Below are positions 24,334 to 37,639 of a stretch of DNA of 64,000 bases, in pieces. A program made the position numbers and the translations under genes. The notes under the pieces were generated by a model. It did not search any database. It saw only the letters and a program-made list of their open reading frames with translations, and was not told the DNA's origin. Source of the DNA: Onchocerca volvulus (taxonomy: Eukaryota > Nematoda > Chromadorea > Rhabditida > Onchocercidae). The first letter of the stretch is position 1, and each line of letters begins with the position of its first letter. The stretch is taken from positions 21,600,603 to 21,664,602 of the forward strand of contig HG738137.1 of the NCBI GenBank assembly GCA_000499405.2, written 5' to 3'.

Positions 24334-26515
24334 AATAGCCCTATTTCATGTTCATTCATGCTAGCTATGATGTTGAAAGGAGGAATGAGAAAACTTTGGA
24401 TGACATCATTGTGACAATGTCATTCGTAAACACCAAGCATTGCAGGAATTTCTTAGAACCTCCAAAAAGTGCATAAGTCTAGAAATAGACTTATTGATTG
24501 TCTTTGTTTCTTTTTTAGCTCAATTTGATCAATTTCTGTTCATGGATATTGTGTTATTGTTTTTCTTTAACTTCATCCCTTTGTTGTAATGTAATTGAAA
24601 GACTGTTTATCAAAACATTGCAGATTTTTACCTTTGATGATTCGAAATATGCACTTCAATGTTAGACTTTTAGTAGAACATCTGCCATAGAAGTGTTTAT
24701 CGTTTTGTCAAAGCTAATTATCTTTTCAAGCATTTCGGAAGGATTTTTGTTCCTTTTTTGGCACTTTTTGCTCTATCAAATGATAACGTTTCTACTCTTT
24801 ATATGATCTAAGAATATGATTCTTCGAAAAGTGGAATATATAAGAATATATTCCATTTTTCGAAGACTGTTACCGAATTTATGAAGATTCCAAGGGAATG
24901 AAAAATGAAACTAATCGAATACATAATTATTATTGATACTGAATAACTTTCAATTTAGAATTGCATTTTTTGCTTCATGCAATAAGCAAAGGCTAAAGTG
25001 AAGACATGTCTTTCATTAATCTATTTTTGTATCCCTATCGAGCTTTCAATATCCTTTGATCTATTTTCCTTTCTTGAAATCCTTCTATTACAGTATTTTT
25101 CGTCCAAATTAGTTCTTTTTGGAAAGTTATATTGCAGTATCATGCAATTTTTATGCAAAAAGCGAGAAGTTTAAGAATAGATTAGTAGAAAAATAGATTA
25201 ATTTTTACTTTGTTAGCAATTTAGTTAACGAGTGATAACATATCCTATGAAATATGCGATCAAAATGATGTTATATAAGTCAAATTAAAGATATTGTCAT
25301 TCTATGTATCATTCATGTCATTTTCACAGATCGGTGCTCTTTAAATCAAAGACTCGATGAGTTGGGATTTCTGCTCACCGTTAATTCAGACCAATGGATG
25401 TTTTAAAAGATCAGCGAGTTAAACTATTTACCGATGCGTTGGATGAAATGATGCTGCTTGATGTTTTTTGAAATTCAGTTTTCTTGTAATTTCTTGTTAT
25501 GTGATATTTCTCCATACATTTCTCATATTTTTAAATGTATTTTCTTTCTTCTTGTGTTCGAAACCGTTTGATATATTTTGCGAATTCAGAAAAAGATTTT
25601 CTCATTTCCTCTCATTTTTTCCTTCAGAGCATTTCTGAAATGTTGCCGGTCTTTTAATTTTTTGCTTATTATCTTAAATTATGGCAAAAACTGTTTGAAA
25701 GAAGAATGCTACAGATTTTCTCATTATTTTTTCCGCGATATCGATACGATAACTTTCTCAAAGGTTTGACTTAAAATTGACTTTGAAGAGTGAGGAATAA
25801 AAATTGAGATTAAAAGTTTAAAAAAAGAAGAGAGAAAATGGAAATCGAAGACAAAATTTATTTTAGATCGTCTTTTGTTTAAACAACACAATTCTGAGAC
25901 TGAATTGCTGTTTTGAATTTCTTATTAAACTTTACTGACTATATTTTTGTTTGCTTTATTATATTTGGGCGTAATTAAAGTAATAAAATTTTTATTGTAG
26001 TGCTGATGATTCATACATAATATTTATTTTTCTTAAAAGTCTTTTTGTTGCTGTGCAAATACTAATCTAAAATTTATTTTTAAAATAATAATATTCCAGT
26101 TACAATTTATTTTTCATAAGTACGTATGTTTGTCATTGCACGGTTCCACGACTGATTTTGGATTGAGTACCTGAGTATTACCGGAATTCTGAAACGAAAT
26201 AGTATTTGTTGATTACGTAATTTGAATTTTAAGATTACATCTATATGTGTGACTTAAAAAATCATTATACTTATGACATTTTTAGTTTAAAATTTATTTA
26301 GAAACTTGAAAAATTAAAAATCTCCAAATTTCAAGAACAACGAAGTTAAAATTATCAATAGTTTGCTTACGATTAATGTCATCAATCATAATTCATCGTA
26401 CAGCTGAATTAACATTACTAAGTAACACAAAATTTGAGTTACTTTTCTAACTTATTTAAAAAATATGAAAATATACTTTATAAACAGATGAAAAGTTCTG
26501 CGGCGAATTACTGCC
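24334..26515. other. Convergent intergenic region between cuticlin-like and globin genes
   Basis: Contains both 3' ends. The one clear structure is the 19-bp hairpin at 24822-24865. The 63-codon frame at 25578-25769 has no recognisable features. Confidence 0.55.
24822..24865. repeat. 19-bp hairpin with 6-base loop
   Basis: CTTCGAAAAGTGGAATATA (24822-24840) and TATATTCCATTTTTCGAAG (24847-24865) are complementary except for one position, which would be a G-U pair in RNA. The loop is TAAGAA. It lies about 490 bases past the cuticlin-like stop codon, possibly within its 3' UTR. Confidence 0.85.
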
Positions 26516-29500
26516 CTAATATAGACTTCTAGAACATTTTCTGGCTTCCACGATACGCGTTGAACTCTTTCGTCTACTTCGCAATGTTGAACTGTCATGT
26601 TCTGGTAAGGGATAATTTCGTCCTCCATCATTCTGCAACATATCTGAATCAGAAATGCTTGGACTTCTTTTCGGTATCATTGTCGAATCGTATTTTGGCG
26701 CCATCGGATGACTAATGTAACACTGAATTTAAACGATGAACTTGAAAAAAAATATTTTTCACTTCAGATAGTGCCGGCTTAAATTACTGAGATTCAGAGA
26801 CTATACTGAAGATATGCTCCAAAAACAGTTAAGATAAATCGGCAGTCCTTCGAAACATTCTGTCCATGGTTTCCCATCAGTGTTTTCAGTTTCTTTTTTT
26901 TTTCATTTGAATATTTAGAGCAAACAAACATGACTCGCTGATGGGTAACAAGCTGCATCAGTGAATGGAAATATATGTTGATGGCGATCGCCCGCATTGT
27001 CTGACCTGCCCCGTTCTGCGCTAGTACCATAACTAAACTTCTGGGAGAACATTCCAGTCAAACCGCTCTTGCTTTCATCGAATCCGGCTCTTAGCTGCAT
27101 CAGTAATAAGAAAAAGTTTTCAGTATATTAATAGAAGTAATCCTCTTCTGTAACAGGCGCACAATTTTCATTACTCACTGCTTTTAATTTTCCAATTTCA
27201 ATTAATTTTAATTAATTTTTTAATTTAATTTTTAATTTAATTTAATTTTAATTTTCAATTAATTGAAAATTAATTTAATTAATTAACTTTTGCTAAATGC
27301 TTGCTTTATTGTTTAATTTTTTAATTGATCAAAAACATTGCTTTAGCACAATACAATTTATCAGTTTAAGAAAAAGGTTCTTGAATCTTTGCAATATATA
27401 GACTGCTGCAACAAAAATTAATCACTTATTAAAATACCAAATAAAACACACACGACCTGGTCAACAAGACATGCAGTGAATATAACCCATGCTTGACCGG
27501 CACCAGGTAAATCTCGAACTGCCTCCTGTACCAGTACTACATCAACCATAATTTCGCCAAGTTTCTCCCAATAATTTCCTGTGAAACCATGCGGTCGAAG
27601 TCTACCATGTGCTTTGCCTAAAAGCAAGCCAAGTTCTATAACCGTTAAATAAATAATGTGTTGGAAATAATACTTTCTATTAACTATTTTACGAACAATT
27701 TAAAAATAATCTTTTATAAAATCAATTTTGAACCATTTTTTTTTAACTCGTTGTGCATTTACTGTTCTGACAGTGACTAATTCTGATGCTTTGATTTTCG
27801 CAATTTATCAAGTCAGCCTTCATAATTTCATTTTTCATTCATTAAATTTTGCATTTCCTGATAAATTAAGTAAAGAAAATGCAAATCCATTCTACTACAA
27901 GGCAATAATTATTGGAGTGTAATATTTCGGATTTCAAACTAAAACTTAAGTCACCGAGTAAGAAAGGATCGTAATCACTGCCCGTATCGCTTCTCTTTTT
28001 GTCGCTTGCTTCCAGATTCTTAATCGCATGATCGATCAATTTGACTGTCTCCTATAATCGCTTTTTTTTGTGCAATACTTCCGTAACAAAATAATCTTAT
28101 CACTGCTGACTATGTCCACCATAGAAAGAATGAATTTGATTTTATTTTATCCTCTCTAAATTGAAACTTACCTTCGCATGATCCCTTAATGTAGCCGTTT
28201 CGCTGCGTGACATTGCAGACAAGAAGGTTCGTGTTGTAAACATTTGCCAAGTTCCAGGTAACTGCCGTAGAAGACGATCATACACCTAAACAAGCTCAAT
28301 TCATTTCTTTATGCTTTGAATTTCAGGAAAATTTCAAGTTTTTAAATGGGATCAAATGTTAGAGATGTCAAGCAGGGGAAGAAGATAGAGTTGATAGAAA
28401 TTTTCTAGATAGAGTTAATAGAAATTTGAAGATAGAGTTGATAGAAATTTGAAGTAGAGTTGATAGAAATTTTCTAAAACTACAGTAAAATTATGGCCAG
28501 TTAAATACCGAAATTTTGCAATTAATCATTTAATGAGTACTAATTTCAATATTAAGAAGTTATATTCACTTGCAAATGAATGCATATCCGCGTTATCTAT
28601 TGATCACTTGCTATCTTGGTTTTTATTTACCAAGCAAGTAACCAAAAGATACTTTGTCTTCCCAAGTCTCAACTTACCTAAGATTATATTCAATTATTCT
28701 TGAATCATTAAAAACTTAGATTAAAATAATTAAGAAGCTCATAAAGATATCGGATATGAATAACCTCTTCGAAAACATTTTCAACTCGTTTTCCACCATT
28801 CTTAGTTTGCAAACGATTCCATGTAAAGCGGAGATATCGTTTCTGGAGTCGGTTCAGTCTTGAATTGTAATCATAATGTTTTAAAATCGGACCTGCAAAG
28901 CAGTCGCAAGATGGAAAAATTATTGAAACAAACAGAAGCAGCAATGAAGAGAATTTCAAAAAATTGATTTTTTCAATCATTTCTGCTCTTAAAAAGCACT
29001 TAGAACGACCACTTACTGATGATAGCATCGGATACACTTGGCATACTGGATGATCGACGTAAATAAGTTGGTATTTTATGATCGTTTAAGTTTAAATCCA
29101 TTTCGGTTTCTTCTGGTAATGAGGAATCTGTCTTCTGCCTGACAGCCTTCCTGAAAATGTATGCTTGCATGAATGCAATAACTTTAATGAATACATCTGT
29201 TTTTTCTTCTCAGCAATTTGTCAATATTATAAAATCTGGAGTATGCACAAGAATCCAACAACTGGATTCCTTACGCAATATCTGAAGCTGACCAATTTCT
29301 CTTACAGCATATATGCTACCTGTGCTTCAATCAACATTTTGCTAATTTTCATATTCTGATGTCCATAATTGAAAATGGAATGATGAATGTCTTATAATTC
29401 TGCACTCATTTATAAACTGCAGTGCTACCAATGAATCCCATCCTCACTGGAAGCAATGGCACGAGATATTTGCAGGCTAGAGTGAGGCGAAATGTCCAAT

Positions 29501-32500
29501 TTCTAAATTCTGAGCAGTATTTCAGAATTTTAATTGAGATGCATGAAATAGTATTCTGAAAAATATGTTCTAGAAGATTTTCACTAAAAGCAAAATTTTG
29601 GTGATGATAATATCGTCATGCCAAGAATGAGGATATCATCAGCCGATGGACATAAAGCTTGGGATGTATTGACATTTTATGTGAATATAAGTCTAATTAG
29701 AATTTAAATTTGCTTTTTGTTTAGCACAAAAACAACTAAGAAATTAAGTTCTGTATCTCTACCAATGACTGTTAAAGCAGCAGAAGAAGATAAATGTTAT
29801 AATTTATTGGGAATTTCGAAATTTGTATTGATGAATGTTCAAGGAATTAAAATAATTTATCTATAATATAAAAATCTGAATGCAAATAAATCGATGCCTT
29901 CAGGCTCGATAAAAACAATAATGCTTCCTGTCGAATATTTTTAAACATTACCGATACATTTGATTGAAACAAAAAAAAAAAAAAAAAAAGGATATTAAGT
30001 AAATTGAAATTTATTCCATTAATTATTAGGATAAATGAGCTGTAGATGTAGACAAAAAGAAATAACTGTGGACGAAAAGAAATAAAAATCTTTTTTCAAG
30101 AAACACTTGCTCTTGTTGATAGATTCCTTATCAATTTCGTCAGGATTGATGAAACTTCACAAATTATAACGGATAATCGATGCCTATTTTTTCATGCTAC
30201 TATTTAATATTATCTAGAGAAAACGAAATACAGAATAACCACTTATTGTTTCATAAACAATTGATAATTGCATGGCATGGAATAATAATAATGTTTACAA
30301 TAATCTTTGCCATGTTTACGACTTGTGCGATGCTTTTCAACAATGTTGATAAAAGTTGCATACTTATTGAAAATTCAATCTCAATTCCTTTTTTCAAATC
30401 CTTAGGTATCTTCCAGACTCTTTTAGCAGAAAATTAATTCTCAGTTCGTAATTCTTTCTTCTGTGAACCATATGTTGACAAAAAAATAGAAGTTCATATT
30501 GTTTCTTTTTTTTTTTTTTGTGACAAAATCAGATACTACGGGAGTCATTTAAAATAATACCGTAATCCAAACTGATATGCATCAACCAGCTACTGTTAAC
30601 TGAACTATCCTGGAAGAAATCATAAATTTATTAAAATTAGTGGACGAACAAATCATCAATGCAGGAATGCATGCATATTTATTCGTCTTACTGGGACTTA
30701 ACCGGGAAGTTTATTTTAATACGAAATTATGAAGAGAAATTTTTTATATAAATAATATATATACATGTTTTATATGACGAGATTTTTTCAAACATTTAAA
30801 TTGACGAAGAAATTTAAAATTAAATTTTCAGTCAGATTTAAAAATTCAGATTAATTTATTTAAAAATAATTTGAGATTTATACATTTGTTGCATAGCAGT
30901 ATGCAGAATTCATTTACTGAAGTCAATTCAAAATTAAACTTCACTATCCCTAATCGCTTGCATCCATCGTCATCTTTATTAATTTTGTTGCAAAAATTAA
31001 ATTCATGCTTCAATTTTTTCTTTCAAATGATATTAAGAGAAACTTTTCTCACACTTTTATAGGATATTTAATAGGAGAAAAAAAAATTTTTCCTTTTTGA
31101 AGAAATACTTGCAGAGAGATGAAATACTTGCATAAAGTTCTTACAATCTCATAAAAATGCATCACTTATTTCAAATTACCAATTTTACTAATAGAAACCT
31201 GAGTGCAATGTACGCAATCCAATGCCTGCTTCGTTTAAAAAAATCCAATATCTACTTCATCAAATGAAGTAAGTTTTGAATTTCAAAACTCAAAAATTTT
31301 AAATTTATACTATGGAATGAAGCACACTTGCTATCAAACAATTTCATATAATGAACTGATAAAATTTGTTCTGCTATTCATCCATCCAAAAGGAGATTGA
31401 TTTTGCAGAAATCTCTATGAAGACAGAGCAAGATAAATTAATGCGATTTTGAGTATGGATGATTACTGATAAAAGTACAAGTGCTACTACTGTTAATTAA
31501 TTTGAACTACTGCAAAAATAAGATTGCATTCTAATCATTCAAATACTCTCCTTACTAACACTTCGATATTTTGCAATCATTACAATAACTTTTAAGAAAT
31601 ATTATAATTAGAAAATAGTTTTAAAAATGACAGTAGAAGTTTTTGGTCATTATGCTCATGTCAAAAGCTCTTTTTTTCAGCTTAATTTCCAATCGTGCTA
31701 ACCAATCGCTCATACTAATGTTTCGAATTTGAAAAATGGAAAAAAAAATTCAAAACTGAAAAATGACGAAAGATATCAACTTTTACAAGCAAATGGCGAT
31801 CATGCTTGGCTAAAGCATGATTAAGTCTTTGAAATCAAATTTTTCTTGAAACTACACATGCATTAAGCACATGACAATGAGTGCCTCACAATAAAGTTCT
31901 GAGAAGTGAGGAATGCTCCCATATCTAATTATTTAAAAAAATTTGAGATAACTCATCAAAATTACTAAAGTTTGTTGATTATACTTTTTTTTCAGGAAAA
32001 TTGGATTTAACGTACATATATCTAGTATAATTATTGTTTTTGCTTAGTGATTTTGCTTGATATTCTCAGAATGGCCAATTTAAAACTGTTTAGATGAGAA
32101 GAATGAGAATTGTTTGGAAACAGTTACTACTGTTATTTCCAGTAAAATAACTTCTTCCTGAATAAGAAACACAAACTCGGCTCTATGTCATTTAGATATT
32201 CACACTCACATGCACATATTTTAATTAATGTGAACTGAGTGAATGCAACAGCAAATACCTTTTGAGTTTTACTAATCGAAAACAAGAAAAAACTAAATAC
32301 CATTTATCGAATGAAGCAAAAACGGCATGACAGTAAAATCGATCAGTTGGTTATTTCTAGCAGAATCATATGCAGCCAAATTTATATATAAATTTACCTA
32401 ATCTGAATTGAATGAATACACCTATCGATCCATCAAAAGTCCCAATCTTCCAACGTGATTTGCTTAGAATTATTACTTAACAGATAGGCCAATCGTAAAA

Positions 32501-35368
32501 ATGAATTTTTTCGGAACTTATTTAATGAAATTCAAGCGAACAATATGATTACGCGTTGATTTAGATGCTTCTGTAAATTCCCTCAATTTTATAGTTACAT
32601 CGATAACGTATCTAGCACACCAAAATGCACTCAAGAAAGATGGTTTAAAATTCCGGACTTTCATATACAGGCACATGCTAATAACTATCAGAATCGCATC
32701 TGAAAAATCTTCTGACCATCGCAGAAAATTTCTTCTAACGGAATCCAATGACCGCTTTCATTCAACTTAGTGTCAGCATGAAATTTTTCATGACTTATTT
32801 AATGAAATTCAAACGAACAATATAAATACACCGTCAATGTTCACTTTTTATAGATTGATTGAGAAAGTGTGCCGAAAAATCTTAGCCATAGAGTGACTGA
32901 GAATGTGAAAAGAACTGATAGAATAATTTTAGCTTTATTCCTAGAACTTTCCAGTGCGTACTATAATGTAAGTAAGTTAAAAATAATTCCATTTTTTTTT
33001 CTTGAAGTTAAGAAATACTCTATCTCAGATATTTGCACCTCTTAACAAACTTCATTTCTCAAATGAATTACTCCCTTTGCATGACAGTATTTCGTTGATT
33101 ATAGTAGTCGGAATTAATGATGGTAGTTTTCGATATATGGATACTATCAATGTCAGATTAAGGAACGTGGAGCAGAAGATAGTGCGAAGTTTTAAAAAAA
33201 TTTCAATTCATGATCTATTCTAGAATAACCAAAATTTATTAATATCATCATATTTAATTTTGATATGAGACAAAGATCGAATTTCATCACTAAAATATTT
33301 ATCAAATTGCATCTGTTGAATAAACATTGAATGTCAAACTTTTGTTTTTATGGACTTTTTCAAAATTTGTCTTTTAAATTGATTATAATATTCGCTTTAA
33401 TTTTCTGTAAGAATAAATGGTGCTTTCAAAATTAAAGTAGGTTATCATGGATAAAAAGAGATTTCAAGTCAGTTAGAATGAATGTATAAATTCTACTTAA
33501 ATTATTCCGGATTAATGACAGTTGCTTTGCACAATTTATCTGCTGATAAATTTAATTTAACTGTAAATGTTCTCTCAAATCAGTACGATCAAAATACTTT
33601 TAACTCCATCTCACAGTAAATCAAATTAGTTTTTCAGATTCTCCAGCATTCTTTGTTAGCTTTTTAAAGTAATATTTTTAGTCAAGGAAATTTAAAAAAA
33701 AAAATAAAACAACTTCAACAAATTGATATTCTGGGGTTTATACATCAAAGACTCAAATTATGCTTCACATACAATATTTGCTTACTTGAGCCAAGAAAAT
33801 ATTTTTTTTATAAGCTAGAATTATGCAACAGTGATCAGTTAAATATTATATTTTCATATATTTCAGATAGGTACTTTTTTATGTTTCATGCATATTATAT
33901 AAATTTCTGGTCAATAATATTTCTTATTCTCGTGATTTTTCTTTTTCATTCCAATTATATTCATATTCTCTATCCTCTTTTCGAAAAACGAAACAGATAA
34001 AATTTAGACGAGAAATATCCTTGCATCTCAATCTTTGAATCTCAAGTTGGGCTCCCAAGCAAAGACTAAATTGCTATGGAGATGAAACTTTGAATGAAAA
34101 GAATTGATTGCCTATGAAGCAGCATAATAGAAATTCCCATTAATTTAATGTAGCTCAATGGAATATAAACAGATTGTATTTACATATTTAATCCTCAAAA
34201 ATTAATATCCGCATTTAAGGCGATATGAATAGCCATCATTGATCTTTCATATATAACATATCACTTTAGCTATTTTAAATCTCAACTGAACCATATTAAT
34301 TCACTTATTTGGACGCATGCATTAGCGATTCTTGACAACTGTAATGATTTAGAAACTTTAGTGATGTTAATAAAGTTTGCGAAAATATTCCAAAGTTGAA
34401 AAGAGTGATTGGTTAGACTAGATTTAAAATATTGATGAAAAAATGTAAGTGTATTTTATTTTCACCGTTAAAGATTTTATAGGTGTCGAATAGAATAACA
34501 AATTTGCCTAAATTTAATATCTCGATTGTCATATTACGATTAAATGTTAAAAAGTAATAAAGAATTACTATTGGAGTGCAATTAGAAATTCGATTGAAAG
34601 AAATTAAAATAAAATTGCTATGATACTGTTCAAAAGGAAAAGAATGACAGCTTTTAATGGAATTTTGAGAAAAAAAGTGCAAATTTCTTGGTAATGGCAG
34701 GAAAGAGAAGCATAATTGGTTTTACTGTGTGATTTAGATAATCCAAAACAACAAACGATTCAATTGTTTAGAAAAAATATTCTAAGTGATTAAGTTTTTT
34801 AGCCTTCACAAAAAGAATTATTTCTGTTGAGTTACGCATACGAATAACTAGTTATTTAAAGTCACTTAAAGTATATTTTGACATATCATCCATAGCTTAC
34901 TGTAAATGCTATTGATTGAATATCTCATTAACTCAAAAAATTAATAAATGATGAATTGAAATGCAAAATATAAAAATGAATATGAGACCTGCGATGTGGT
35001 GATGCAGCTGTTGCACATGAATTGGATGGTCCTGCTCCAGACTGAAAGTTGATCTGATTTGAAACTGATTTTATTGGAAATCTCCAAGTTTAAATTTTAA
35101 TTCAAATTCCAGGTTTTGATATGAGTTGATTCTCAAAAAATTTAATCATTATCTTGTTTTTCAAGCACATTCGTTCTAGTTCTAGAACATCGCATAATAT
35201 TGTATTTATTCCGGAAATGAGATTGCAAACCTGTGACATTTCGCCTATGGATTTTTCCGCCCGAGTGACTACTGTTGCAGTCACTTCCTGTGTCGCTTTT
35301 TTTTCAGTTTCAGCCTCAAGTTCATGCATCAATCTTCTGCCGCGTATTATTTTTGATATTAAAAACAT
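26516..35368 (-). CDS. Nematode globin with long N- and C-terminal extensions
   Basis: Nine minus-strand exons join in frame: 35231-35368, 34989-35041, 29017-29150, 28765-28892, 28172-28285, 27955-28051, 27457-27635, 26930-27094 and 26516-26722; 404 residues. The globin fold covers about residues 120-292. Helix A has RYLRFTWNRLQ (Trp133); the CD corner has GTWQMF (Phe167, the invariant CD1 Phe); helix E has TLRDHAK (His187, distal); helix F has LLGKAHGRL (His231, proximal haem ligand); helix G has NYWEKLGEIMVDVVL and helix H AWVIFTACLVDQ. The E-F segment is longer than in myoglobin (44 residues between the two histidines) because of a polar insert, KNLEASDKKRSDTGSD. About 115 residues precede and 110 follow the fold; the tail is Ser/Arg-rich. 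Nematode globins of this single-domain class act in cells in O2 or redox sensing or supply. The start is the weakest point: the ATG lies two bases after an acceptor at 35371, so an upstream exon is possible. Confidence 0.88.
27185..27292. repeat. TTAATTTAATT low-complexity tract
   Basis: About 100 bases of almost only TTAATT variants, with many self-complementary stretches, in a globin intron. Confidence 0.85.
28384..28475. repeat. Tandem repeat, about 22-27 bp, four units
   Basis: GATAGAGTTGATAGAAATTT and close variants occur four times in a row, alternating TTCTA and GAA endings, inside an intron of the globin gene. Confidence 0.85.
29151..34988. other. 5.8-kb intron of the globin gene
   Basis: It separates exons 2 and 3; both junctions are GT-AG and the split Arg codon (AG|G) is restored. 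No nested gene is supported. It carries a long poly-A run (29970-29990) and a pair of about 47-bp direct repeats (32503-32549 and 32779-32827). Confidence 0.65.
32503..32827. repeat. Pair of about 47-bp direct repeats, 276 bp apart
   Basis: The blocks at 32503-32549 and 32779-32827 share ACTTATTTAATGAAATTCAA and then (G/A)CGAACAATAT, with a similar ATGAAxTTTTT start. They may flank a small insertion; nothing recognisable lies between them. Confidence 0.7.
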
Positions 35369-35370
35369 AT

Positions 35371-37639
35371 CTGAAATAATGATTGGTCTAACATAATATT
35401 TGAAAACTTATGAATATCATCATCATCATATGGTATAAAATTTTCACGCAATATTTGAAGGAAGATGGCGACAAACTTATAAACATCATTTTGCAAGATT
35501 AGGTGAAATCGGCGCTAAAATATGGTCACTTATAAGAATGAGTTAAGAAATCGAGTTTTTATACATATCCAAGTTAAGCACAATGAGTGTCAAAATTAAA
35601 AAGTAACATATCAGTATGTTGGGTGTTTGAGCATGAATGATTTCCCCACTTGTCCGAATTTGGTAATATATCAGCTATGCTACATGAAAATTTAATCGTC
35701 ATACTGTGCTGAAAAGTACGGTAGTACTGAAATTATTAAGAAAACAAAATATCCCCATTAATGAATTTTTTCAAAGAAAAATGCATAATTTGCTCGAAAA
35801 CATTTTACAACTAATTTTTAAGCCAAAAAGCTATTCATCAGTTTCAATCCACAATATCAATTTATCAGTATTAATAATTTAATCAATACGACTATTCTGT
35901 GCTTTATGCGAAATCCTATTGACAGTACTACACAAAGCGTTAACCGAGATAAATCCTTTGTATCCCATTTATTAATAAGCTTTAAAAGCTCGTTTTCTTT
36001 ATATTTAGTAGCGAAAGGGCAACTTTTTTCTTTTTTTCCTTTTTTTTGAAAAAAGATAGGCCATACATACAATCATATTAAGCTCCACATTTTGCCCAAA
36101 TTTACGGAAATGACAAATTTTTATTAATAATAGAGCATTGAAATCCACTCCTATCATTCCAGCCATTACCTAACAAAAATCCTTTAGCATTCAAAATTAA
36201 ATATCTATTTCGAAATGCAATACAAGTTAACCTTGAATATATCATTAATATTTCATTGAAGGTTTTGATTAGAATATTAAGGAAAAAGCATCTGCGGATA
36301 GTTGCTGAAGAAACTGAAAAATAAATTCTGACTAGAAAAAAACCTAAATCGCTACTTGTAAAAGATCAAAGCTCAGAATTGTTAGTTATTGTCAAACTCG
36401 TTGATAATAATTCAATTATTTGAATTTATTTCTTTAAAAATAAATAAACTATTCATATAAGATTTTTACTATTTGAGCAGAAATTTTTAATCTCATATGC
36501 AAATTTATACATAAAATTATAATAGAACTGAATCGCTTATTGTACTGTGAACTTCAGAGAAGAAAAAAAATGCGCATAAATTTTTGGAAAGCAATTATCT
36601 AATAGATAAAACAATAATTTTACCATAATTTCTTACCTCTCGCTTCATTTTCACGAAATTAATGAGTCATATTTTCTAGATAAAATTTCTAAGATAAATG
36701 ATTTAAATGTCAAAACAATGTGTTTATCAGCTTATAACTATATATTTGAGCGAAAATGATACTTAATATTGTAGATCTAGATCGATCGTACTGCTTATTC
36801 AACAATAGATGAAGAAATGAATTTTTAACTCAAATGATGGTGATTATCGGAATAATAAAAAAAAAAATTTTTAATCAGCCGATTACTTTATGCAATCAAT
36901 AAATCCCTGACTGATTAAATTATTTCGTACAAAAAATTTTTTAAAAGCAACTTGGTAAACGATAGCTGTACATTATTTCTGAAGAGATTCAGAATGCCAC
37001 CACTTACATTCACATAGTTTAATTTTAGCCAAATGAAATTTAGAAATATTTCAAAGCATTTTACGTATGAAAAAAAAAAATTCAATTCATATTCTAAATT
37101 ACGTCGCACAAAAGCATCCAATTTAGACTGCATGAAAGACATGCGCTACTTATGATTATTTAATGAATACTATTGATTGGAAATATATACATAGAACTAC
37201 TCATGTGAGTTATTAATTTATGTCTATTTTTTGATATTTTGAACTGAATAAAGATGAAGTTTGTGATGACATTTATGTGATTTTAATATTAAATAACTCT
37301 TTTAAAGATTAAATTTGAAGAAGGAATTTTAAGTAAACTTATTGAGAGGAAGAAGGTTTAGTGCATGCATTTACAAGCCATACATTTATAATATTCCTTT
37401 CTCAAAATTTTCTGCCTGATTTTCTATTCAAATTTAAGTTTTAGATTTTTTACTGCAGCTGAGAAGTTCTTCTATTAGCAAAGAGTTACTAATTATATAT
37501 TAGAGAGCTATATTTAAAGATCCGGAAATATGCTTTCGGGCTGTGAATTTTAAGTTGTTATAATTAAAGTTGAACACATCTTTATTAATTGAAACAGGAA
37601 ATTAAAATAGGAATTATGTCAATTACCAAATTGATGCCA
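35371..37639. other. Intergenic region upstream of the globin gene
   Basis: Probably includes the globin promoter. No coding region recognised; ORFs here are short and Phe/Ile/Lys-rich. Confidence 0.5.
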
